This document shows, piece by piece, positions 1 through 6,016 of a stretch of DNA of 6,839 nucleotides (positions are counted from its first letter, which is position 1; each line of letters opens with the position of its first letter). The DNA lies in contig CAAGLV010000082.1 in the NCBI GenBank assembly GCA_900770875.1, forward strand, positions 1-6,839, written 5' to 3'. Both the position numbers and the translations under genes were made by a program. The notes below the pieces were generated by a model that ran no database searches, was not told where the DNA came from, and worked only from the letters and a program-made list of their open reading frames with translations. Source of the DNA: Flavobacteriales bacterium (lineage in GTDB: Bacteria > Bacteroidota > Bacteroidia > Flavobacteriales > Weeksellaceae).

Positions 1-104
1 CTTTAACCGAAGGTTCTTTCCATTTCTCTATTTAAATCATAAAACAATAATTTATATTATTTCTATTAATGTATAGAAATTTATAATGTTAAAAGATATT
101 TTGA

Positions 105-134
105 TGTCGTGTAAATTATTTACAAAAAGCTTAT
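105..134 (+). promoter_or_regulatory. Candidate ECF-sigma promoter upstream of the sigma gene
   Basis: TGTC (105-108) is followed by CTTAT (130-134). The same two blocks, 25 bases apart start to start, recur at 1046-1075 upstream of the DUF417 gene. Aligned without gaps, 18 of 30 bases agree, including a shared AATTA block (114-118) and AC (122-123). Just upstream, TTGA (101-104) and TTAA (1042-1045) also agree at three of four bases. The arrangement fits -35 and -10 elements read by one sigma factor and would give an untranslated leader of roughly 55 bases. That the sigma factor at 198 reads this site is inference. AT-rich DNA raises the chance of accidental agreement. Confidence 0.4.
110..124. 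promoter_or_regulatory. Operator-like palindrome TGTAAATTATTTACA
   Basis: This is a perfect inverted repeat with 7-base arms (TGTAAAT / ATTTACA) around a single central T. It lies inside the spacer of the candidate sigma-gene promoter. The equivalent stretch of the second promoter copy (1051-1065) is not palindromic, so it is not simply part of the shared promoter signal. It could bind a dimeric repressor or activator acting only on the sigma gene. I cannot name a regulator, and short palindromes are common in AT-rich DNA. Confidence 0.3.
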
Positions 135-197
135 CTTTCTGTATCAGATTTAAGCTTAAAGACAAATTATAATCAATCAATAAAACCAAACCATTTT

Positions 198-743
198 ATG
201 GATAAGCATCAAATTTTTAATGATATTATCAATCAATATACAGCTCCGTTATTTAATCGTGCAAAATATTTACTCTCAAGCACCGAAGATGCCGAAGATC
301 TTGTTCAGGAAGTTTTTATAACAGCATTTAATTCGTACGATAAATTTGAAGGAAGATCGGCTTTAAAATCGTGGTTATTTGGAATTTTAAATCATAAAAT
401 TGCAGATTATTACCGTCAAAAATATAAAAACTTCTCGTCCATTAGTTTAGATCAATATTTTAATGAAGAAGGTTCGTGGAAAAAAGAAATACTTTTAAAA
501 GATTGGAATATTGATGAAATTTCGTTAATAAATGATCCTGATTTCAAACCAATTTTTGATGATTGTATTGAAAAACTACCCGAAAAATGGAAGATTCCAT
601 TTAAAATGTATTACCTAGAAGAAAAGAAAACAGAATTTGTTAGTCAGGAAATTGGAATTACTGCGACTAATATTTGGAAGATTCTTCAACGCGGGCGATT
701 ACAGCTTAAAGATTGTTTAGAATTAAATTGGTTTAATAAATAA
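198..743 (+). CDS. ECF-type sigma-70 family RNA polymerase sigma factor
   Basis: This 181-residue protein has the two-domain layout and length of an extracytoplasmic-function (group 4) sigma factor. Region 2 covers about residues 8-75, with the core-binding stretch DAEDLVQEVF (31-40) and the -10-recognising helix around LKSWLFGILNHKIADYYR (56-73). A variable linker follows (about 75-120). Region 4 covers about 125-175, with LPEKW (127-131) leading into a helix-turn-helix that ends near ATNIWKILQRGRLQLKDCL (156-174). It directs core RNA polymerase to a small set of stress promoters. The next gene, 12 bases downstream, encodes a zinc-binding anti-sigma-like protein, and a membrane protein and a methionine sulfoxide reductase follow. 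This suggests control of envelope oxidative repair. The start is the first ATG in frame, and no Shine-Dalgarno sequence is visible, as expected in Bacteroidota. The family is sure; the trigger is inferred from neighbours. Confidence 0.95.
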   Translation: MDKHQIFNDIINQYTAPLFNRAKYLLSSTEDAEDLVQEVFITAFNSYDKFEGRSALKSWLFGILNHKIADYYRQKYKNFSSISLDQYFNEEGSWKKEILLKDWNIDEISLINDPDFKPIFDDCIEKLPEKWKIPFKMYYLEEKKTEFVSQEIGITATNIWKILQRGRLQLKDCLELNWFNK

Positions 744-755
744 AAAGATAGTACC

Positions 756-1028
756 ATGGGAAAATTATTTCATTGGTTGTTTCTATCATGTAAAGAGGCA
801 ACTTTATATATGGAACTAAAAGAATCAAATCAGTTAAGTTTATCACAAAGATTAAAATTAACTGTGCATTTATTTATATGTAAATATTGCAAAATATATA
901 ATAAGCAACGCAATTTTATTAATAAGTTAATCAACTCGTCGGTTAATAAAGAACAAAATACACCCGAACCAAAACAAATAGAAGCCTTAAAAACATCGAT
1001 AAAAAGCGAACTATCAAAGAATAAATAA
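756..1028 (+). CDS. Small soluble zinc-finger (ZAS/zf-HC2-like) putative anti-sigma factor
   Basis: This 90-residue, lysine-rich protein carries Cys12 and then His38-x3-Cys42-x2-Cys45. That is the spacing of the zinc-binding HxxxCxxC signature of ZAS anti-sigma factors, with an upstream fourth ligand. It sits 12 bases after the ECF sigma gene, the usual place for a cognate anti-sigma factor. Most Bacteroidota anti-sigma factors continue into a membrane helix and periplasmic domain. This one ends about 45 residues after the zinc motif in a charged tail with no convincing membrane segment, although residues 3-11 are hydrophobic. It would therefore act in the cytoplasm. Soluble ZAS proteins such as RsrA release their sigma factor when the zinc cysteines are oxidised, and the neighbours fit such a redox switch. 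The zinc motif is seen directly; partnership and redox sensing are inferred. Confidence 0.75.
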   Translation: MGKLFHWLFLSCKEATLYMELKESNQLSLSQRLKLTVHLFICKYCKIYNKQRNFINKLINSSVNKEQNTPEPKQIEALKTSIKSELSKNK

Positions 1029-1045
1029 AAAAAATATAAAATTAA

Positions 1046-1075
1046 TGTCAGGATAATTAAAAACCACCGACTTAT
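1046..1075 (+). promoter_or_regulatory. Candidate ECF-sigma promoter upstream of the DUF417-msrAB pair
   Basis: TGTC (1046-1049) and CTTAT (1071-1075) repeat the spacing found at 105-134 before the sigma gene, with 18 of 30 aligned bases identical. The element falls in the 78-base gap between the anti-sigma-like gene and the DUF417 gene, about 31 bases before that gene's ATG. It would give the effector pair its own sigma-dependent transcript besides readthrough from the sigma gene. No inverted repeat typical of a terminator is seen in this gap. The functional call is inference from the paired match. Confidence 0.4.
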
Positions 1076-1106
1076 AAATTAGTTACCAATAAAAAAATAT
1101 AATACT

Positions 1107-1562
1107 ATGGAAAAGAGTGCATTACAAAAAGAAAACAAATCATTAGAATTAGGATTCTATATTTCGTTAATCGGAACAGTTTTAATTTTAATTTGGGTTG
1201 GTGGATTTAAATTTACAGCAACAGAAGCTAATGCAATACAACATTTAGTAGGAAATCATCCGCTATCGTTTTGGATGTACAACGTATTTAGCATTCAAAC
1301 AGTATCAAACATCGTAGGAGTTTTCGAAATTACTGTAGCCCTTTTATTACTATTGGGTTTAAAAAACAAAATTATAGGTCAAATTGCTGGTATAGGATTA
1401 CTAATTATATTCTTAATGACAATTAGTTACTTATTTACAACACCTGGAACTTGGAAAAATGTAGAAGGTATTCCAGTTACAGATTTCTTTATCTTAAAAG
1501 ATATTATGTATTTGGGATTTGGAATAACGTATTTTAACTATTCTAAAAGTAGAAAAGAATGA
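1107..1562 (+). CDS. DUF417 (RclC/YkgB-type) inner-membrane protein
   Basis: This 151-residue integral membrane protein has four likely helices at about 15-34, 66-84, 90-110 and 126-143. Features of the DUF417/YkgB family are visible: the end of helix 1 with W30-x4-K35-F36-T37 and then E40-A41, a histidine-proline turn (51-52) before the second helix, F74-E75 inside that helix, and LKD (130-132) in the last. The E. coli member RclC (YkgB) belongs to the reactive-chlorine resistance operon, but its biochemical activity is unknown. Here the gene overlaps msrAB by four bases (ATGA), so the two are probably translationally coupled. A candidate sigma-dependent promoter lies just upstream. A role in resistance to hypochlorous acid or related oxidants is inferred from family and context. 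It is also loosely DoxX-like in size and topology. Confidence 0.85.
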   Translation: MEKSALQKENKSLELGFYISLIGTVLILIWVGGFKFTATEANAIQHLVGNHPLSFWMYNVFSIQTVSNIVGVFEITVALLLLLGLKNKIIGQIAGIGLLIIFLMTISYLFTTPGTWKNVEGIPVTDFFILKDIMYLGFGITYFNYSKSRKE

Positions 1563-2653
1563 AAAAACTATTAATAATTACCGTTTTAATAATTGGAGGA
1601 GTTTTACTCGCCAATTGCGGAAGCAAAAATAAAAATGATATTGCAACAAACATTAAAAAAAGCGAAAACATGGATTTAAACAATGACAACGTAATTTATT
1701 TTGCAGGAGGATGTTTTTGGGGAACAGAATACTTTTTTCAGCAAGTAAGAGGTGTAGATGCTACAGTTGTAGGTTATGCAAATGGTAAAATAGAAAACCC
1801 ATCTTATCAAGATGTTACCACAGGTTCTACAGGTTTTGCAGAAACAGTAAAAGTAACTTATAATCCCGAAGAGGTTGATTTTGGACTTTTAATTGATTTA
1901 TATTTTAAAACTATCGATCCTACAAGTTTAAATAAACAAGGAAATGATAGAGGAACACAATATCGAGCAGGAATTTATTATGTTAATGATGCTCAAAAAA
2001 AATTAATCGAAGAAAAAATTAAAGAATTAGCTAAACAATATACAGATAAAATTGTTGTTGAGGTTGAACCAATTAAAAACTTTTATCCAGCCGAAACTTA
2101 TCATCAAGATTATTTAAAGAAAAATCCAGGAGGATATTGCCATATAGATACTTCATTGTTCGAAGTTGCAAGAAAAGCAAATCCAGAGAAACCAAAATCA
2201 AAAAACATGTATAAAAAACTAGATCAAACTACATTAAAAAATAATTTAACACCATTACAGTACGAAGTAACGCAAAATGCAGCAACCGAACGTCCATTTG
2301 CAAACGAATATAACGACGAATTTAGAGACGGAATTTATGTTGACATTACAACAGGCGAGCCTTTATTTATATCAACAGATAAATTTGAATCTGGATGTGG
2401 ATGGCCAAGTTTTTCGCGACCAATTAGCGAAAAGTTAATCGACGAAAAGCAAGATAATTCATACGGAATGAGCAGAACCGAAGTTCGTAGTAAAACCGGA
2501 GATGCCCACTTAGGACACGTTTTTAACGACGGACCAAAAGACAAAGGAGGATTAAGATATTGTATAAATAGTGCCTCTTTAAAATTTATTCCGAAAGAAG
2601 AAATGCAAGCAAAAGGGTACGGAGATTACATCAAATTATTAGATAAAAAATAA
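1559..2653 (+). CDS. msrAB: Lipoprotein bifunctional methionine sulfoxide reductase MsrA-MsrB
   Basis: This 364-residue fusion repairs both stereoisomers of methionine sulfoxide. Residues 1-19 are a lipoprotein signal ending in LLAN before Cys20, so the enzyme should be lipid-anchored outside the cytoplasm, probably facing the periplasm. MsrA spans about 45-200: catalytic Cys52 in GCFWGTE, GTQYRAGIYY (132-141), YHQDYL (181-186), and Cys194 in GGYCHID. MsrB spans about 222-345: Cys280 in SGCGWPSF as the likely resolving cysteine, HLGHVF (317-322), and catalytic Cys335 in RYCINSASL. Both CxxC pairs of zinc-type MsrB are absent (the positions read VDITTG and SKTG), so this is the zinc-free form, as in the MsrB domain of neisserial PilB. 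There is no thioredoxin domain, so an outside electron donor is needed. The start overlaps the DUF417 stop (ATGA), and the first in-frame ATG gives the complete signal peptide. Confidence 0.96.
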   Translation: MKKLLIITVLIIGGVLLANCGSKNKNDIATNIKKSENMDLNNDNVIYFAGGCFWGTEYFFQQVRGVDATVVGYANGKIENPSYQDVTTGSTGFAETVKVTYNPEEVDFGLLIDLYFKTIDPTSLNKQGNDRGTQYRAGIYYVNDAQKKLIEEKIKELAKQYTDKIVVEVEPIKNFYPAETYHQDYLKKNPGGYCHIDTSLFEVARKANPEKPKSKNMYKKLDQTTLKNNLTPLQYEVTQNAATERPFANEYNDEFRDGIYVDITTGEPLFISTDKFESGCGWPSFSRPISEKLIDEKQDNSYGMSRTEVRSKTGDAHLGHVFNDGPKDKGGLRYCINSASLKFIPKEEMQAKGYGDYIKLLDKK

Positions 2654-2675
2654 ATTTTTCATAGAAATTGGTAGT

Positions 2676-2720
2676 AAAGGAGTGTTAAAGTGTAAAAACT
2701 TTAGCGCTCCTTTCGTTTTA
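2676..2720 (+). terminator. Rho-independent terminator after msrAB
   Basis: AAAGGAGTGTTAAAG (2676-2690) pairs with CTTTAGCGCTCCTTT (2699-2713) across an 8-base loop. The stem is 15 pairs including two G-U wobbles, and a short T-rich stretch (CGTTTTA) follows. It lies 22 bases after the msrAB stop and separates the redox operon from the sulfurtransferase gene. Confidence 0.85.
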
Positions 2721-2764
2721 AACAAAAATAAAGCACAATGATGAGGTAAATAATCAAAAAATTA

Positions 2765-2772
2765 TACTTTTA
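2765..2772 (+). promoter_or_regulatory. Weak -7-like box before the sulfurtransferase gene
   Basis: TACTTTTA differs by one base from the Bacteroidota -7 consensus TAnnTTTG and sits 17 bases before the ATG at 2790. No TTG is found at the usual -33 distance, so the call is tentative. A promoter is expected here because a strong terminator lies just upstream. Confidence 0.25.
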
Positions 2773-2789
2773 CAAAAACACAATATACC

Positions 2790-3620
2790 ATGAAATTTCA
2801 ACATCCAATTATTACAATTCAAGAATTCGAAACCATATTAAATCACGAAAATTTAATTATTTTAGATTGCTCGATCGATAAAATTGGAAAAAAATTAGAA
2901 GAATTAGAAGTTGAACTAATCCCAAATTCACAATTTTTTGACATCGAAAATAATTTTTCGGATCAACATGCTCAACTTCCTCATACTTTAATAAGCGAAG
3001 AAAAATTTACGCGAGAAGCTCAACTTTTAGGAATTAGCAATAATAGTATAATCGTATGTTACGATCGTTGGGGAATTTATTCAAGTCCAAGAGCTTGGTG
3101 GATGTTTAAAACCATGGGATTTAAAAACGTTTATGTTTTAAATGGCGGAATTGAAGCTTGGAAAAACCAAGGACATATAATTTCTAAAATCTATAAATTT
3201 CCCGAATCAATTGGTAATTTCGAAGCCGAAATTTCGGCAAATTGGCTTGCCAATGTAAACGATGTTTTAGATGCGATAAATGCTCCAACTACTAAAATTT
3301 TAGATGCCCGATCTGCTGCTCGATTTAATGCTTTAGCCGACGAACCAAGAGCTGGTTTAAGAAAAGGACATATTAAAAATTCGGCAAATTTACCATTCGA
3401 AGAAGTTTTAGAAAACAATCATTACAAATCAAATGCAGAATTAGCACAGTATTTTAAAGATTATACCACAAAAAGCGAAATTATCTTTTCGTGTGGTTCG
3501 GGAATCACAGCTTCGATAATCGCATTAGCCAATCATCAAATTAATCCAAATCAAAAAACTCGTGTTTACGATGGATCGTGGGCAGAATGGGGAAAAGATT
3601 CACTTTTACCAATCGAATAA
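2790..3620 (+). CDS. sseA: Two-domain sulfurtransferase (3-mercaptopyruvate/thiosulfate, rhodanese family)
   Basis: This 276-residue protein has tandem rhodanese domains, the normal length for the family. The N-terminal domain (about 7-132) is the structural, inactive one: its loop reads VCYDRWGIYSSPRAWW (89-104) in place of an active cysteine loop, and NGGIEAWK (118-125) closes it. The C-terminal domain (about 150-275) holds LDARSAARF (171-179), GHIKNSANLPF (193-203) and the active-site loop CGSGITA (235-241) with catalytic Cys235. It ends with YDGSWAEWG (260-268). A CGSG(V/I)T loop is typical of mercaptopyruvate sulfurtransferases, whereas thiosulfate enzymes usually have CRKG(V/T)T. It moves sulfane sulfur from 3-mercaptopyruvate to a thiol or cyanide acceptor. 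There is no signal peptide, so it is cytoplasmic. It lies 59 bases before the arginase start with no terminator between, so the two may share a transcript. Substrate preference rests on the loop only. Confidence 0.92.
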   Translation: MKFQHPIITIQEFETILNHENLIILDCSIDKIGKKLEELEVELIPNSQFFDIENNFSDQHAQLPHTLISEEKFTREAQLLGISNNSIIVCYDRWGIYSSPRAWWMFKTMGFKNVYVLNGGIEAWKNQGHIISKIYKFPESIGNFEAEISANWLANVNDVLDAINAPTTKILDARSAARFNALADEPRAGLRKGHIKNSANLPFEEVLENNHYKSNAELAQYFKDYTTKSEIIFSCGSGITASIIALANHQINPNQKTRVYDGSWAEWGKDSLLPIE

Positions 3621-3679
3621 TCATTAATTAAAACTTTGGACTATAAATTGTTAGTGTATAACAATATAGACCATTGTTT

Positions 3680-4624
3680 ATGAATTTAGATATCGAAATA
3701 ATTAAAAATCGATCGGATATTGGCGCCGGAACGCGCGGATCTGATTTAGGAATCGACGCCATAGAAATTGCAGCCATTAATAAAGGCAGCGATTTTTTTG
3801 TACGATTTCCGCACAAAGATGTTAAAACACAAAACGAAATTGTTTATCGTAAATTAAATCAACCATTTGCAAAATATATCGAACAAATCGAAATGCAATG
3901 TCAAGAAGTTTTACAAAATGTAAAAGAAACTCTCGAAGCTAATAAATTTCCTTTGGTATTTTCGGGCGATCACTCTTCTTCGATAGGAACAATTTCGGGT
4001 ATAAAAGCTGCATTTCCTCAAGCAAAATTAGGTGTAATTTGGATAGATGCTCATGCCGATATTCATTCGCCTTATACTACGCCGTCTGGTAATATGCACG
4101 GAATGCCTTTGGCTGCTTTATTACAACTAGATCATTTAAATTATGCGATTAACGATTTAGGCGAAAACACAAAATTGTATTGGGATAAATTGAAAAATTT
4201 AGGAACTAATGAACCAAAATTTACGGCCAATCATTTAATTTATTTTGGTGTTAGAGATGTTGAAGAACAAGAAATTTGGATTATGAATGATCTTAAAATT
4301 AAAAACTTTACGATTGACGAATCTAAGAAAAATGGAATTAAACACGCAGTTGAAAGTGCATTAAATCAATTAAAAGATTGCGATAAAATTTATATTTCTT
4401 TTGATGTAGATAGTATGGATAGCGAATTAATTTCGGACGGAACTGGTACACCTGTTCCAAAAGGTTATAATGTAGACGAAATAAAAACATTATTAAAAGA
4501 ACTTTTAAAATCGAATAAAATTTGCTGCTTAGAAGTTGTTGAAGTTAATCCACTACTCGATCATAAAGGCAATAAAATGGCCGAAGTTACTTTTGATATT
4601 TTAGAAGAAACTTTAACTAAATAA
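3680..4624 (+). CDS. rocF: Arginase (ureohydrolase family)
   Basis: This 314-residue manganese enzyme is predicted to hydrolyse arginine to ornithine and urea. The metal ligands are all present: His98 in GDHS, Asp123, His125 and Asp127 in DAHADIH, and Asp242 and Asp244 in SFDVDSMD. The stretch SGNMHG (136-141) matches the loop that binds the amino-acid end of arginine in true arginases and differs from the corresponding region of agmatinases. GVRDVEEQE (190-198) and VVEVNP (286-291) are also typical. A longer reading from TTG at 3674 is possible, but the ATG at 3680 gives the natural start MNLDIEIIKN. It follows the sulfurtransferase gene closely and ends 21 bases before a hairpin terminator. 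Formimidoylglutamase is a less likely alternative; no histidine-degradation genes are visible nearby. Confidence 0.88.
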   Translation: MNLDIEIIKNRSDIGAGTRGSDLGIDAIEIAAINKGSDFFVRFPHKDVKTQNEIVYRKLNQPFAKYIEQIEMQCQEVLQNVKETLEANKFPLVFSGDHSSSIGTISGIKAAFPQAKLGVIWIDAHADIHSPYTTPSGNMHGMPLAALLQLDHLNYAINDLGENTKLYWDKLKNLGTNEPKFTANHLIYFGVRDVEEQEIWIMNDLKIKNFTIDESKKNGIKHAVESALNQLKDCDKIYISFDVDSMDSELISDGTGTPVPKGYNVDEIKTLLKELLKSNKICCLEVVEVNPLLDHKGNKMAEVTFDILEETLTK

Positions 4625-4645
4625 TAGATAAAATTGATAAAGATG

Positions 4646-4679
4646 AACCTCGAACCTTTTTTGGATTTCGAGGTTTTTT
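4646..4679 (+). terminator. Rho-independent terminator after the arginase gene
   Basis: AACCTCGAA (4646-4654) pairs perfectly with TTCGAGGTT (4667-4675) across a 12-base loop, within which CC and GG may add two more pairs. A run of six T (4674-4679) follows. It closes the sulfurtransferase-arginase unit. Confidence 0.85.
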
Positions 4680-4781
4680 ATGCGAGGTCTCTCCTTTTTT
4701 TCTTTAAATTCTTTTTAATTCACACATTACTCTATTATTCCTATCGATTATATTATTTAAATAGATATTTATATTAAAAAT
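4680..4781. other. AT-rich convergent spacer without a gene
   Basis: This stretch lies between the arginase terminator and the hairpin of the minus-strand gene. It is pyrimidine-rich at 4686-4715 (CTCTCC followed by T runs) and then AT-rich. I see no open reading frame of note, no RNA gene and no repeat. Confidence 0.6.
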
Positions 4782-4808
4782 AAAGCCAAACATCAAATGT
4801 TCAGCTTT
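4770..4808 (-). terminator. Hairpin terminator of the minus-strand PorV/PorQ-family gene
   Basis: On the minus strand, AAAGC and AACAT pair with ATGTT and GCTTT around a TTG loop, with two mismatched bases in the middle of the stem (+ strand 4782-4808). The T-rich ATTTTTAA follows. The hairpin begins just after the gene's stop codon (4813-4815). The stem is interrupted and AT-rich, so termination may be only moderate. The + strand side also has a T run (4806-4810), so it could act in both directions. Confidence 0.6.
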
Positions 4809-4812
4809 TTAA

Positions 4813-5913
4813 TTATTTTCTGATTTCACCGAAATCAACTCGTAAAGAGAAAATATTCGAATACAATCCTAATCCTTGATTTCCGAAATTAGTTAAGGCA
4901 TAATCAATAGAGATCCCACCATATTTAAACCCTAATCCAATATTTGGTTGTATTGCGGTTTTTTGAGTGCCATCAAATTGCTGTATTTTTTGCAAATTAT
5001 TTAATCCTCCTCTAACAAAAACCAAATTATCAAAACCTAACTCAACACCAAACATCGGTTGCACAGAAAGTCCACTACTCCCAATAACAGCATTGGTTTT
5101 CTGAAACTCCATCTGCATATCAATTTCAGCTAATAAAGACCAGCGATCATCAAAATGATGTTTTTTACCAACACCTAATTGTAATTTAGGTAAAGTTAAT
5201 TCGGTTCCTTCGGCTGGTAAATCATTTAAAATTACCGATTGATTTGCACTCGGTTCATCAATCTCTATTTTCTTTACCTCGTTATAATTAATTTTCCATG
5301 CATTAAAGGTTGTTGTAATATCGCGTGCCATTGCCCCAAAAAACCATTCGTCTTCGGTACGATATTGTAAACCTAAATCTAATCCAAAACCAATTCCGGT
5401 TGCAAATTTACCAATGTGACGATAAACCACTTTTGCATTTGCACCAACTTGTATATTTTTATTACCTAAAAAATTCCCGGCATACGACATCGTTAATGCA
5501 TAATCTGCCGACGAAAATTTAGATATTTTATCGTAATTAATATTTCCTTGATTATCGATTAATTGTGTTGTATTTAAAATATCATCTACACCAAAACGCA
5601 TCAACGAAATGGCAACAGTAGAATTATTTTCGCGCAACGGAATTGCCACAGCAGCATAATCAAATTTGGCTAAGGACTGAAAATATTCTGCATGCATTGC
5701 TGTAGCATCAACACCCCAATAAACTTCGGTTAATCCGGCCGGATTCCAATAACTTGCATTCGCATTCCCAATATTTGCCACAACAGCATTTCCCATCCCA
5801 AACGAGCGAGCATCAACACCAATGTTTAAAAATTCGTTAGAATACTTGCGTATTGCTTGTGCTTTTAAACTTACAAACGACAATGCTGTAAATAAGAAGA
5901 TATATTTTTTCAA
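4813..5913 (-). CDS. PorV/PorQ-family outer-membrane beta-barrel protein (PorV2-like)
   Basis: This 366-residue protein has a signal peptide at 1-20 (KK, hydrophobic core, then SLKAQA) and then the family hallmark at about 27-62: EFLNIGVDARSFGMGNA followed by ANASYWNPAGL. The rest shows alternating aromatic and glycine-rich strands typical of a FadL-like barrel (for example 170-192 and 286-302), ending in a strand SLRVDFGEI. PorV and PorQ act at the cell surface in type IX secretion, where PorV shuttles cargo to the attachment complex. This protein matches the family, but no other secretion gene is nearby, so it may be a paralogue (PorV2 type) of unknown role. The start codon is TTG (5911-5913): an in-frame TAA lies 21 bases upstream, no ATG lies between, and the next Met is past the signal peptide. 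It is transcribed divergently from pssA. Confidence 0.85.
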   Translation of the reverse strand: MKKYIFLFTALSFVSLKAQAIRKYSNEFLNIGVDARSFGMGNAVVANIGNANASYWNPAGLTEVYWGVDATAMHAEYFQSLAKFDYAAVAIPLRENNSTVAISLMRFGVDDILNTTQLIDNQGNINYDKISKFSSADYALTMSYAGNFLGNKNIQVGANAKVVYRHIGKFATGIGFGLDLGLQYRTEDEWFFGAMARDITTTFNAWKINYNEVKKIEIDEPSANQSVILNDLPAEGTELTLPKLQLGVGKKHHFDDRWSLLAEIDMQMEFQKTNAVIGSSGLSVQPMFGVELGFDNLVFVRGGLNNLQKIQQFDGTQKTAIQPNIGLGFKYGGISIDYALTNFGNQGLGLYSNIFSLRVDFGEIRK

Positions 5914-5963
5914 GATCTTATAATTATATTTTTAAAACTATTTTTTATGTGAAATATTGCATT

Positions 5964-5979
5964 TTATCGAGCTCGATAA
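5964..5979. promoter_or_regulatory. Perfect 16-bp palindrome in the porV2-like/pssA divergent spacer
   Basis: TTATCGAG / CTCGATAA is an exact inverted repeat without a gap. It ends 11 bases before the pssA -7 box, so a bound protein would overlap the -33 region. It also sits upstream of the divergent minus-strand gene. This position suits an operator for one or both genes. No regulator is recognised from the sequence. Confidence 0.35.
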
Positions 5980-5990
5980 TGTTTTGTTTG

Positions 5991-5998
5991 TATTTTTG
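5991..5998 (+). promoter_or_regulatory. Bacteroidota-type -7 promoter box of pssA
   Basis: TATTTTTG is an exact match to the TAnnTTTG -7 consensus of Bacteroidota housekeeping promoters, 18 bases before the pssA ATG. The expected -33 TTG is not found at ideal distance; nearby TTG triplets lie at 5957 and 5984. The transcript leader would be only about 10 bases. Confidence 0.5.
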
Positions 5999-6016
5999 TC
6001 CCGAAAAATTAAATGA

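Noticed and set aside
1..20. Short inverted repeat AACC-GAA-GGTT followed by CTTTCC at the left edge
   Set aside because: It may be the tail of a terminator for a gene to the left of the window, but the visible stem is only four pairs and any longer left arm would be outside the sequence.
2335..2544. Minus-strand open frame of 69 codons inside msrAB
   Set aside because: It lies wholly within the MsrB domain, whose catalytic motifs are intact on the + strand. It shows no recognisable features of its own and is an accidental frame.
2654..2789. Idea that the sulfurtransferase gene belongs to the redox operon as a sulfur-related partner of MsrAB
   Set aside because: A 15-pair hairpin terminator stands between the two genes, and no copy of the proposed sigma promoter pattern is found before the sulfurtransferase.
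3191..3418. Minus-strand open frame of 75 codons inside the sulfurtransferase gene
   Set aside because: It overlaps conserved rhodanese sequence on the + strand and has no start context or motifs.
2781..3673. Shared ACAATATA and CCAT just before the sulfurtransferase and arginase starts
   Set aside because: The match is short, has a two-base gap difference and is AT-rich. It can arise by chance and has no recognised function.
3628..3816. Minus-strand open frame of 62 codons over the arginase start
   Set aside because: It covers the conserved N-terminus of arginase and the upstream gap, and its product resembles no known family.
5325..5522. Plus-strand open frame of 65 codons inside the PorV/PorQ-family gene
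   Set aside because: It is antisense to the barrel-coding region and its product has no recognisable features.
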